Shown one piece after another: positions 13,001 to 21,690 of a stretch of DNA of 64,000 bases. How positions within the stretch are numbered: the stretch's first letter is position 1; each line of letters begins with the position of its first letter. Source of the DNA: Gavia stellata (taxonomy: Eukaryota > Chordata > Aves > Gaviiformes > Gaviidae); NCBI RefSeq assembly GCF_030936135.1, contig NC_082620.1:5642001-5706000 (forward strand). The letters run 5' to 3'. The position numbers and the translations under genes were made by a program. The notes beneath the pieces are model-generated. The model was not told the origin of the DNA. It made no database searches and saw only the letters and a list, made by a program, of their open reading frames with translations.

Positions 13001-16000
13001 AGAGGAGCCAGTGACAAGGAAACCCTGCAGAGATTGAGGGCTTGTGAAATTCAGTGTGAACTCACTGGGGTCCTTCTTCACATGATTTCGCCACGTCCAC
13101 CTCAGGCCCCGAGCCATGCAGGCTGCTTTTAATTCAAGGGCTACCCCTGGGAAGACCTGCATAGAGCATCTCCCTGGCCAGAGGAGATGGCTGTGCCTGC
13201 AACGGGAAGGGGTGTGAGGAGGAATGTATGCCAGCGAGAGCTCTCCTCCATCCCCAGTGCAACAGCGGAGGGTGTTTTCCAGCAGCTGGTGGCTTGTGTG
13301 ACACACCTCAGACAGAGCCTGTTTTCGGGAATGTGTTGTTTGCAGCTCCTGGGAACGGGGCACCACGTAAGGGGGCCTTGGGCTGGGCTCTCAGATTAAC
13401 TCATCTCTTTTGAAACCTTAAACCAGATTTGTCTGTCCTGTCCGTGCAACGTTCCCTTCCCACGGTGCATGAGCGTTGGTCCCCGGGCGTCTCGCTCGCT
13501 GGGGTAATGGCAGGGCTCTGTGCAGCCGAGTGCAGGCGGGAGGTGATTCACCAGCCTGTGACACTGCAGTGGGAACCTGATTTTCCACAGGCATGTCAGG
13601 GCACAGGAGCCTTCTCCCAGGGCTTCTGCAAATTAACTTCCCTTCCCTGCGAGCAGACGCTGAGCCCTACAATTTGTGTGTGAAGGAATAGCCTGGCCCT
13701 TTTGTTCTTCAGTTTCATACAAACCACAGGAGCTGCCGCTGCCAAGTTTGTGTGTGGGACAGGGAAGGGGAAGGCAGGGGCTGAGCCTGCCGGGACGGGG
13801 CTCACCCAAAGCAGCAGGCTCTGGCTCACCACTGGTGGGAAAAGGCCCTGGGCGAGGCATAAATCAGCAAGGGGGGAGCTGCTGGGGTGGGGGGGCAGGT
13901 TCACGCCGTGCCTGGGGCAGGACGGAGGGGCTCTCTGCAGCCAACGTGCATGTTATTTGCGGGATGCTGCTGTGCTTCCCTAGGTGGGACTCCAGCCCCC
14001 GGGTGTTTCAGCCCCCTCCCACAGACAGGGGCTGTTGCCTTAGAGAGCCTGGGGAAGCCCTACGCGGTCGTCCTCGGTGGCAGGAGGGCTAGCTGGAATG
14101 TGCCGGCGAGCTGAGGAGCGGCAGGAGCAGGCGGCACTGTCCCCCTCCACACGCAGCCTCGCAGCACCTGCGCCAGCTGAAGCGTCAAAGTCCATTTCTT
14201 ACAGCACGAGCATTGCATGAGCTTTCCTTCTCAAGGTCAGCCTTCCTGCACTGCTCAGCCCATAAATCACTTTTGGTGCAGGAGAAATACCACAGAAGCC
14301 TGCGTGTGCCCACAGGCTATTGCAGAGAGGCAGCTGGCCAGCACAAACCACGGACGCCCGGCTGAGCTCCACGTTTCCTTGTGGCAAAGCTGTCACGTCG
14401 ACCACATTCCCCAGAGCCTGTGCAGCTGGGACAGCTTTGCAGTGAGGACACGATGAAGGGTTTCTGCTAGACACCTTATTTTGTGGCCCGTAAACTTAGG
14501 CAAATGAATCCTAGCCGACAACATCTTTTGAGGGGACCTTCGGCTAAATGACAGGGCTTTGCTCCTGCTTTCTGTGCGTCCTCCGCTGACGGGCATGGGG
14601 GAGAGCAGCATGAGGTGGGACCTTCGTTTCCTGAGTGCTCCCCAGACCCTGTGTTAGCCATCCCTGCCAGGAGCTGCTCCCAGGGCCATTGCCACCAGCT
14701 GCCCCTGCCTAGCGCTCCGTGCCTACAGACGGGGTTAGGGTGACATCCAGGTGAGGTGAACAGGGGCTTAAGGAACAAAGAAACGATGTGTCACTCAGTT
14801 TCCCCCTGCTCAGAGAAAGAGATGAGAAGCAAAGCAATGAGCTCATCTGTGAGATGGTTCCAGTGCAAAATGTGCTTCAGCTGCTCCCCCAGGACTGTTC
14901 TTGTTCCATTTGTGTAAGGAAAATTCAGCTTGGGGAGCCCCAAGGAAAGAGGAGATCCCAAGGAAAGGGATCCTAATTCAGTGTTGACAAACCCTTGGCC
15001 CTTCTGTTGACCATCACAGAGAATTAAACTGTCAACGATGACACTTAGAGGACATTTGGCAGCAGAGCCGGGCTCTGATGCTGGGCTGAGGATGGAGCGC
15101 AGCTGCAGGAGCGGAAGAGATCTGGATGCTGCCTGTTCCTGCCCATCCCACAGAGCTCACGGGAGAGCTGGGCCTGGCACAGACCAACGCCCGGGGCAGA
15201 CGCGGGGATGGCCAAGGGACACCGGGGTGATGGCGGAGAGGACGGTGGTGGATGTGCATGCAAAGGCACTATTGCACTTAGGAGCAATAGCACATGGTAT
15301 CCTCTAACTCCAGTTTTTCCAGGGGCAGGCTGCTTTAGCTTCTCTGCCTCAGCTCCCTGCTAATAGGAACATACATGCAGTGCCTGCCGGGGCAAACCCC
15401 ACTCCGATCCCAGGAGTGGCCTTCACAACTGTGCTGTATAGTACGAGAGCTCACGTTTCACCAGCTGGCATTGGCAGGGCTCAACCCTGTCTTTGTAAGA
15501 CTTTGCAGGGTATGGATTGTGGGAATTCCTGTTTGCAAGGCTGGAAGTCCCAATCCAGCAACTAAAACCTGGTTCAGGACCATGTTTGAAAAATATTCTG
15601 GCAAAGTCAGCCATTAAACTATGGGAAACTGTTGAAAACAGGGCTAGAGGGGAAGGAGTGTTTTTCCGAGCTCAGATCTCGGGAAGGACTTTGTAAGAAC
15701 AACACTTACAGAAATGGGTCGTGCAGTCACACTGGCTTCAGAGGCTTCGTTCCTCCAATAAGGCTGGTGGTTGGAGAGAATACTGTGAGCAGGGGGGGTG
15801 AGTTTACTGGGGCAAGGCTGAGTCAATCTGCTGGAGACGGAGTTCTCCAGTGTGCCTGTGCCCCACACCTATGAGAGTATAGAGGTACCCAAGTCCTCAC
15901 CCAGATTAGCAGCAGCTTGGGTGCCTCTCGTCTCCTGCAGACCTAGCCTAGGGGATTTAGGCACTGAGCTTGCCCTTCCTCGACCCCAAGGGGATTGCCA

Positions 16001-19000
16001 GCGGGGCCGGGCTGCACCTTCTCCCCACGCCGCACGAAAAGCAGCCAGGCTCCTGCCAGCCTCGCCCCGTCCTCGCCGCCGGCCCTGCGCTGGGGGCTCC
16101 CCTCCTCGTGCTCGCAGCTAAGATGGCAAAACTTTGCAGTAGGCTCCTAAAGCCTCTTGGCTTCCTGACGGGAAGGCCCCTGTAGAAGCGGAGTTTCGCC
16201 GGCGAGGTGCCTGCAGAGGCTCCAGCCCTCAAGCAGGCAGGGGCAGCCGGGTTGTCCTCCCCGCTTCGCCTGTCTGCCGTACGGCACGGACTGTGAGCTG
16301 TGCTCAGCTGTGCGGTCCTAAGCCTGCTTCTCTCTCGACAGGGCGAGCTGCCACTCAACGCCATCCAAGTGCTTTTTGAAGAGAACGAGAAAACCTCCTT
16401 TTTAATAGAAGGTGCGTGTCCGGCATGCCGAGGGGTGTGCTGGCAGCAGCCACGGAGGTCTTTGGGGTTGGGCTGGTTTGGTTAAGCTGCTGTGGCCGTC
16501 TTTCTGGCTGTGCTCGCTCACGGTGGCCCCCAAGCTCTATGAACTGAACTACTTTGAAATCTCAGATCATCTGTGCCCTGGCTGCGCTGCAGGGCCTGGC
16601 TTTGCTGGCGGGGAGAGGCTGCGAGCCATGGCATTGCTTGCACCCGGGGGTGCGCCTGTCACAGCACAGCTGCACAGGTTCCCCCTCATTTAGATCTGGC
16701 CTGTGTTTGCCCCCGTCCTACATTCAGCCAGGTGCAAATGGTCAGCATCGAAGGCGGAGCGTTCCCATTGTCCCTGCGCCGGTGTCAGGATCTCCCGACC
16801 CCGGGAGAGCATGGGGAGGGATGGAGCAAAGGGATTCCTGCGGGTTTCTGAAGGAAGCAACGCGGACTGTCGATCAAAGCCAGTAACAGCAGTGAGTGAT
16901 GTTTTTACAGGCCGACTAATCAATTCGATCCGGGTGATCTGCCGCAGCTATGACGATTACCAGGAGTGGCTCTACTGTCTCAAAACAGCGCAGTTTCGAA
17001 ACGCCGACTCCTCCCTCTCCGGATCAGAGAGTTTCTCGGGATCAAAGCTGCCACACCCCGGCCAGGTAACAGATGTTGTGGGTTTGCATGGTCATCAGTA
17101 GATGTCTCCCAGGACTCCCGTCTGTCCTATCTCTGGCCATGTGTGAGTACTCTTGTGACACAACAGACGTTGCTTCAAGTCCCCCGCTCAAAGGCTGTCG
17201 TGAAGTTGCTGATCCCTGCAAATTGTTTTGAAGCCCTATATTACATTATGTAGGCATATATTATATTAAATTCCTTCAAAAGCAGACCCCTGGCCATAGA
17301 CTGTGACGGTGTTGTGCGGTGAGGCATTGGCACAAGGACATTAGCGGGGTCTTGCAAGGAAGGGGAGACCCACCCTGCCAGCACTGCAGCCCGGATGGGC
17401 TCAGGGTGCCTGAGCACCCTTCTCCCCACTGCGAGCCCTCCTCGTTCACCCCTGCAAGCAGGACTCAGCCGCCCTCTCAGCCCTAGAGGGCAGCACACCC
17501 CGCCGCACCGGGCACGGCTCTCGCCATGCGGGCACAGCCCCGGCCCAGGTCTGGCCCCGGCGTGCGGGCACGGAGGGCTGGGCTGGCCCAGCGACGCTCC
17601 GGCGGGAGATGGGGCTGGGGAGGGCTGTGCCTGCAGCCAGGTGGAGGGCTGTTCCTATGTGCTGTTCTTCTCCCCCATCTAGTTTGCCGGCAGCGGGAGA
17701 GGATCGCTCACTTCTGATTGCCGTACAAACTCCTGGGCGTCGGGAGGGAGAGTGGCCACCTTAACACACCTCTCCCAGAACAGCGGCTCTCTTCCTGATG
17801 GACAGTCCTTCTCGCTGATGCCTGAGAGCAGGGTGCTCGAAGACCCCGTCTCCCCTGGCTATTCCCAGCCTCTCCATGTAAGTGAACCCCTCCCAAAATC
17901 CTGGGACACATGTGGGGACAGACACTGCCTTTGAGCAGAGCAGTCTATCCAAATGCCCAGATGGGCTGAGCTTGGGTGGTCAGTGTTTGCTCTGCAGCAT
18001 AGCAAATCCATGCCGGGAGCCTGTATTTGTCCTGGCTCAGCATTGTCATTGCTGATAAAGGAAAAGTCTGCTGAAGGGTCCCATCCCAATACTCCACTCT
18101 GCATAAGGATTGTTTATACAGATTGCAGAAGGGCAAACGGGACTGTTCAAAGGTCAGGAAATCCCAAAGCAAAAGCCTGCGGGTGGGTGGAGGTGATGGG
18201 CTAGGCAGGCTTTTGCTCTGACCTGTGCAGCATTTGTACGTCCAGGGGTGTGTGCGTGCATGGGGAGGAGTGCGTGGGGCACGGGCTCGCCCGCTGGACC
18301 ATGCCGATGCATGAGCGCGCGCGATGCCCGCAGCCGTGGCCCTAGCAGGGGAGCACCTTGCATTGGCTGCAGGTGGGTCTGTGAACCTAGGGCTGGCCTG
18401 AGGAGAGCCAGCACCGGGGTTTGTCTTCTTGTTTCAGTGCCTGGCACAGGCCAGCTGGCCAAGCACAGGGCTGGCCACACAGGACCTGCGGAGGGGGGGC
18501 AGCGCCAGAAAGTCCAAGGGCAAATGTGGGCCTTGTGGCCAGCAGCTGCCCAGCCAGGACACGGAGAGGACCATCTGCAGCCTTATTCCTGAAAACCCCA
18601 ACGGCGAGCTTCTGTCCTCGGTGTACAACGAGCCGTACTCCACGCACAGCTCGCAGCATCACCCTGCAGCTCGCCCACCACACCTGGACCTGAGCAATGT
18701 AAGGGGGCTGGGACGCGGTGGGGCTGCCCTCCCGCCTGGGAGGGCTCGAGCAGCAGAGGAACTGGTGCACGGTTCGCATTTTCCTTACAATGCTACTTGC
18801 AGGAATAGCTGTCCTGGCAGGTGCTCTAGGTCAGGCATGAAACCCGTTTCCATTTGCAAATGGCCCATGGGAGGTGAGGTTAAACACAGCACATGGAAGA
18901 AAAGGTCTCTTGGAGCCCTGAGATGCTGGGCACTAATTCCTGAGGCCACACGAGCACCAGTGCTCTGCAAGTAGGAATGTTATTACTTCATAGGAGACAG

Positions 19001-21355
19001 CCTCTTCTTCTGAGGGGTTTCCAGCATGTGTCCATCACCGGTTTAGTGTGTGATGCCACGTTTCCCTCCCCTCAGCCTCAATGAGTGTGCATCCGCCTTA
19101 CGCCCAGGGAAGTCCCCTTGTCAGCACAGCCGGCTCCAGCCAGGAGTCAGCCCCGCCATCCCTCACGGCTGAGCGGCATTTGGGACTTGAACTGCAGGGA
19201 GATTCCCCACTCCGATCCCTCCTGGGGATGAATTAGGGAACGGCATGTCATGTTCCTGTTTCAATTCTGCCTTTTAGCTGAACAGATGGAGCTTGGTGGG
19301 AAGTCAGCCCTCGACAGCTTCCAGCTCCCTGGAGAAGCCGGCCATGCCCCGCTCCCCCTTGTACGCTGACCCCTATACGCCCAGCTCCCCCAGCGCTCGC
19401 AGCGTGGCCGGCTCCAGCTTCCTGGAAGAGGTACCCTGCGCGTTTGCTGCTGGTTAGGGCCCTGACTCAGCACACAGGCTCTTGGCTCCAGAAGTCGTGC
19501 CTTGGGCCATTTCTTTTCCTGCCGTCTGCCTGAGCCCGAGCGGGATGTGGAAACGGGAGGCCTGCATTTCGGGGTGGGGCAGGGCACAGCATAGTTCTCT
19601 GTTTTTTCAAGCCAGGACAGAGTCAGAGGGGAACAGGTTTCCCCTGTCTTATCACTGGATGCCAGCGTCACAGCAATCCCAGGAAGAGCCAGAAACCGCA
19701 GAACAAAGGCAGAGACTGAGATGTGATCCAGTCTACAGAAACTAGAGATGAGTCAGACACGGAGACCACTTTATCCACCCCCAAAAATTCCAGCTGTGAT
19801 AACTGAGTGCCTGTTCAAGGCTACATTTTTAGTTTCGCACTTCTCTTGGGAAAAGACTATTTCTGAATCTGTGGCTGGCATCCCCCATGCTGCTGAAGTC
19901 CTCCCTTCCCTCGGAGGGTTCTTCCTGACTGCTCTCTGTCCTTCCTTGTCCCCTGAGCTGCAGTAGGTTTCATCCTACTACCTTCACATCTGGCCAACTT
20001 GCACTACCTCTGCAGTCATTGCGAGGGACCCGCAGCCATTCTTCCTTTCCCATCTAAGGCTTTCAGGATTGGAACGTAGTAGAATTTGCACGGCAGGCAG
20101 AAAACCTTGGTTTGCCTGAGTCTGTTCATAGCAGGGCTGGCTTACAGGTGGGAAGCAGCAAGTCGGTGTTCCCCAACTCTCTGTTTCAGGTATCAAATCT
20201 AGAGTTTGTTTTGGTTAAGTTCCTGCAGTGTCACGGACAGACAGGTTCAGCACAGGCAGACGGATGCCCAGCCCTCCCGGTACCCCAGCATCTCTCTCTG
20301 CAGAAGAGGAGCTGCCAGCCCCTGCCCAGCAGTCACTGCAGAGAGGTGCCTGCGGCTCCGAGTTACAGCATGCCCGGCACCTCATGCCGTCTCCAGCTGC
20401 GGCCTCCGGCTGATGCTTCTTATCTTGAAGAGGTAAGTTTGTAAATGCAGTCCTAGTGCCCCACACTGTGCAGGCTGCAGGAGAATACACGGGGGTGCAG
20501 GGGGTCGCAGCTTGCCTTTCTCCGGGCCGGAAGAGTGGTCGGTCACTGCAGGGCTCTGAGCCCTTTGCTCTGTGACAGGGTGCATCCTGGGGAGCAGGGA
20601 TGGGGGAACCAACAGAGAGCTGATTCCTGGTGGGCGGTATCCCAAGACTGCGGTGCTAAGTCATCCTCATCAGTGTGTCTCTTTCTTTTCAGGTCTCTTC
20701 TCTTCGAGAGGAATGTCTGGGCCCTTCATTGCAGCCACCAGGTGAGACTCGTGGGAGGTTGCTTGGGTGCTGCAGCCCACCCCGCCTCGCTGGTGTCTGT
20801 CTCCATAAGCGTCGTTCAAAGCAGGGCTGAGATGGAGCGTGGGGACTCACGCATGCCATTCCTTCCTCCTGCTTCACCGTGGTGGGCCTGAGTCTGTCAC
20901 CATGCCCCTTGCCTGCGTCTGTCTGTTGGAAGCCATTGCCTTGGCTGCCACTCGCTGCCCACCAGCTCTGGTCACCCGTCACGCGTGGGGGCTTGTGGTT
21001 TGTTCTGTGGCACGCTTGCAGCTTCCACCGCTTTGCCCAGATCTAGTTGCCTCTGGGTTGCGATTTTGCTGACCCTTGTGCGTTCTCTCTGCTGGCAAAT
21101 GAGACTGCAGCCACTGGGCTTCTCGTGAGTTCTCTGAGCGCTTTGGTCTGGTTTTCTGTAGATGGGAATTTCGGCACTTACGACCTGCCAGAGGCCAGCG
21201 GCTCACACCGCGACTCCGCAGCCTACCATGACTATGCCGAGCTCCAGAGCTTCCAGAGCGACTTCAGCTATGACAACCTGTGGGAAGCCGAGGAGAAGGA
21301 GCTGGGCACCCCGCACGCCTCCCCAGGACCCAGCCAGCAGTTTTACCAGGCCTGA
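3912..21355 (+). CDS. PLEKHN1: PLEKHN1, pleckstrin homology domain-containing protein N1 (14 coding exons, 5' end outside window)
   Basis: Joining 3912-4058, 4430-4510, 6107-6194, 9814-9938, 11465-11614, 12015-12095, 16342-16411, 16911-17065, 17683-17877, 18438-18698, 19278-19430, 20220-20432, 20693-20741 and 21162-21355 gives 1962 nt in one frame: 653 residues plus stop. Every intron is GT-AG and the phases agree. The product matches PLEKHN1 exon for exon, including FKKGRRK near the start, LYHLEKQ, VKLQHLP, SPLYADPYTP and YDNLWE near the end. Two tandem PH-like domains are visible: residues about 29-136, ending in a helix with W125, and about 187-275, ending in a helix with W267. The remaining half is Ser/Pro-rich and looks disordered. 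From the literature, the mammalian protein (also called CLPABP) binds cardiolipin and phosphatidic acid and associates with mitochondria. The short N-terminal exon, which in mammals begins MGN (a myristoylation-type start), was not found in 1-3911 and is probably upstream. Confidence 0.95.
4430..4510 (+). CDS. PLEKHN1: PLEKHN1 window exon 2
   Basis: 27 codons, phase 0. The acceptor is TTTCTGCAG and the donor CAG|GTAGGG. It encodes EVNDCFLELFQSYLYF and GSNGLTYQ, the middle strands of PH domain 1. Confidence 0.93.
4711..4848 (+). mobile_element. CR1 LINE 3' end (truncated)
   Basis: It holds the CR1 end signature: GGTTGGACTTGATGATCCT, CTTTTCCAACC, then GATTCTGTG repeats as the tail. It lies in the intron between PLEKHN1 window exons 2 and 3, in the same orientation as the gene. 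Confidence 0.9.
5220..5640. other. AT-rich intronic block, candidate conserved non-coding element
   Basis: The intron between PLEKHN1 window exons 2 and 3 contains about 400 bp much richer in AT than its surroundings. It is dense in motif-like words (ACAAACAATAGG, ATTATTAATTCTAGAGGAAT, AAACAATATT) and lacks open frames or repeat signatures. Confidence 0.35.
6107..6194 (+). CDS. PLEKHN1: PLEKHN1 window exon 3
   Basis: 88 nt, leaving phase 1. The acceptor is TTCTTATGCAG and the donor GCAG|GTTGGT. It encodes GLLPLKELNVCEIE and HAFRIAG, later strands of PH domain 1. Confidence 0.92.
6263..6278 (-). promoter_or_regulatory. Perfect DR4 nuclear-receptor element
   Basis: TGACCT, four bases (GCTC), TGACCT. 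On the minus strand this is AGGTCA-N4-AGGTCA, the LXR/thyroid receptor type of direct repeat. It lies about 70 bp after PLEKHN1 window exon 3. Confidence 0.45.
7440..7560 (-). mobile_element. MIR-type SINE relic
   Basis: On the plus strand it matches the reverse MIR core: GGAGAAATCAAGGCACGGAG, then ATGGCCACACACAGGGTCA and a GTCTCATGACTC-like block. Heavily diverged. Confidence 0.65.
8395..8475 (-). mobile_element. Possible MIR-type SINE relic
   Basis: ACTTTATCTCCATTGCAAAG followed by ACAGGGAAGCCAAGGCATGA resembles the reverse MIR core (cf. TTATCCCCATTTTACAGATG). It lies directly upstream of the CR1 copy. Confidence 0.45.
8487..8745 (+). mobile_element. CR1 LINE 3' end (truncated)
   Basis: About 260 bp of CR1 3' end: GGATATTAGGAAAAACTTCT, CATCCCTGGAGGTATTTAAA, GGTTGGACTTGATGGTCTTA, CTTTTCCAACC and the tail ATGATTCTATGATTCTATGA. 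It is better preserved than the copy at 4.7 kb and so probably younger. It sits in the intron between PLEKHN1 window exons 3 and 4, between two MIR-like relics. Confidence 0.95.
8790..8950 (+). mobile_element. MIR-type SINE relic
   Basis: GGGAAGTCACTCAGGGAGTC then CTCTGCCTCAGTTTCCCCAC is the MIR core. A diverged tail AGTCTTAATTAACTGTTGTT follows. Confidence 0.65.
9074..9088 (+). promoter_or_regulatory. HNF1-like palindrome
   Basis: GGTAAATTATTAATC matches 13 of 15 positions of GGTTAATNATTAACC. It lies in an AT-rich, motif-dense stretch of a PLEKHN1 intron. Confidence 0.35.
9814..9938 (+). CDS. PLEKHN1: PLEKHN1 window exon 4
   Basis: 125 nt, entering in phase 1 and leaving in phase 0. The acceptor is CACATGCCTAG and the donor CAG|GTTAGT. 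It encodes the end of PH domain 1 with its C-terminal helix SELKQWLYHLEKQ; the tryptophan is W125 of the fragment. Confidence 0.93.
11155..11315 (+). mobile_element. MIR-type SINE relic
   Basis: GAGACCTGTCTTCTCTTCCAG, TTTTACTTCCCTCCCTGTCT and CCCATTTGTAAAACAGAGGT follow the MIR body in order. The AAAGGCGATGTACAGATGAT tail resembles the amniote MIR variant. Confidence 0.7.
11465..11614 (+). CDS. PLEKHN1: PLEKHN1 window exon 5
   Basis: 50 codons, phase 0. The acceptor is TGTCCCTAG and the donor CAG|GTAGGA. It encodes a Trp-containing linker and VSKVKLQHLPFQ, the start of PH domain 2. Confidence 0.92.
12015..12095 (+). CDS. PLEKHN1: PLEKHN1 window exon 6
   Basis: 27 codons, phase 0. The acceptor is CTTTCCAAG and the donor AAG|GTAAGT. 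It encodes EQHDRLLVLYPSTLVIVSEE and NSLCFK within PH domain 2. This is closely like the mammalian exon. Confidence 0.94.
14231..14239 (+). promoter_or_regulatory. Perfect ERR/NR5A extended half-site
   Basis: TCAAGGTCA, in the intron between PLEKHN1 window exons 6 and 7. A nine-base site like this is expected about once by chance in two windows of this size. Confidence 0.25.
16342..16411 (+). CDS. PLEKHN1: PLEKHN1 window exon 7
   Basis: 70 nt, leaving phase 1. The acceptor is TCTCTCGACAG and the donor GAAG|GTGCGT. It encodes GELPLNAIQVLFEENEK and SFLIEG of PH domain 2. Confidence 0.94.
16911..17065 (+). CDS. PLEKHN1: PLEKHN1 window exon 8
   Basis: 155 nt, entering in phase 1 and leaving in phase 0. 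The acceptor is TTTTTACAG and the donor CAG|GTAACA. It encodes LINSIRVICRSYDDYQEWLY, the end of PH domain 2 with W267, then a Ser-rich stretch. Confidence 0.94.
17683..17877 (+). CDS. PLEKHN1: PLEKHN1 window exon 9
   Basis: 65 codons, phase 0. The acceptor is CCCCCATCTAG and the donor CAT|GTAAGT. It encodes the conserved GSGRGSLTS block and a Ser-rich disordered segment. Confidence 0.9.
18438..18698 (+). CDS. PLEKHN1: PLEKHN1 window exon 10
   Basis: 87 codons, phase 0. The acceptor is CTTGTTTCAG and the donor AAT|GTAAGG. It is a poorly conserved linker with a Cys pair (CGPC) and ends in PPHLDLSN, which matches the mammalian HLDLTQ boundary. Confidence 0.88.
19278..19430 (+). CDS. PLEKHN1: PLEKHN1 window exon 11
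   Basis: 51 codons, phase 0. The acceptor is TGCCTTTTAG and the donor GAG|GTACCC. It contains SPLYADPYTPSSP, one of the best-conserved motifs of the tail, and ends in FLEE. Confidence 0.92.
20220..20432 (+). CDS. PLEKHN1: PLEKHN1 window exon 12
   Basis: 71 codons, phase 0. The donor is GAG|GTAAGT. Two acceptors keep the frame: GGTTAAG (start 20220) and CTGTTTCAG (start 20190, adding 10 residues). I prefer 20220 because EE-FLQ then matches the family's EEFLS junction. The encoded linker is low-complexity and poorly conserved. Confidence 0.75.
20693..20741 (+). CDS. PLEKHN1: PLEKHN1 window exon 13
   Basis: 49 nt, leaving phase 1. The acceptor is CTTTCTTTTCAG and the donor CCAG|GTGAGA. It encodes VSSLREECLGPSLQPP. 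The exon is short, but both splice sites are strong and it is the only link I found between the flanking phases. Confidence 0.75.
21162..21355 (+). CDS. PLEKHN1: PLEKHN1 last coding exon
   Basis: 194 nt including TGA at 21353-21355, entering in phase 1. The acceptor is TTTTCTGTAG. It encodes an aromatic, acidic C-terminus with YHDYAELQSFQ and FSYDNLWEAEEKE. The YDNLWE box matches the mammalian YDHLWDE. Confidence 0.92.
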
Positions 21356-21690
21356 GGGAAGGTCTCCATAGCCAGGCACGGAAAAGCCCCCGGGCTCTTT
21401 TCTCGCTGGGCTTCCCTCCAGGGTGAGGAGCCTGGGGCGTACGAAGCAAAGGGAAGGGCCCTGCTCTGCGAAAGGCTGGTTCCCATGTCCTGGCAGGTCC
21501 AGAGTTCAAACTTCTCCCCTAAATCTGAGGATGGGGGCAAAGCACAAAAGCGACAGCCTCTGCGGACCCGGAGGAGCAGCGTGTGTGCCGTGTAAGGAGC
21601 GTGCCCTGCGGCTGCCCTGCCTCGGGGAGCCCTGGCTAGGGCAGGGCATTGCCCCCCCTGAAAATAAAAGGAAGAACAAAAAGCTGGTCA
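21356..21690 (+). terminator. PLEKHN1 probable 3'UTR and poly(A) signal
   Basis: The first AATAAA after the stop codon is at 21663-21668, about 310 bp downstream. This gives a short 3'UTR; the cleavage site itself cannot be seen. Confidence 0.6.
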
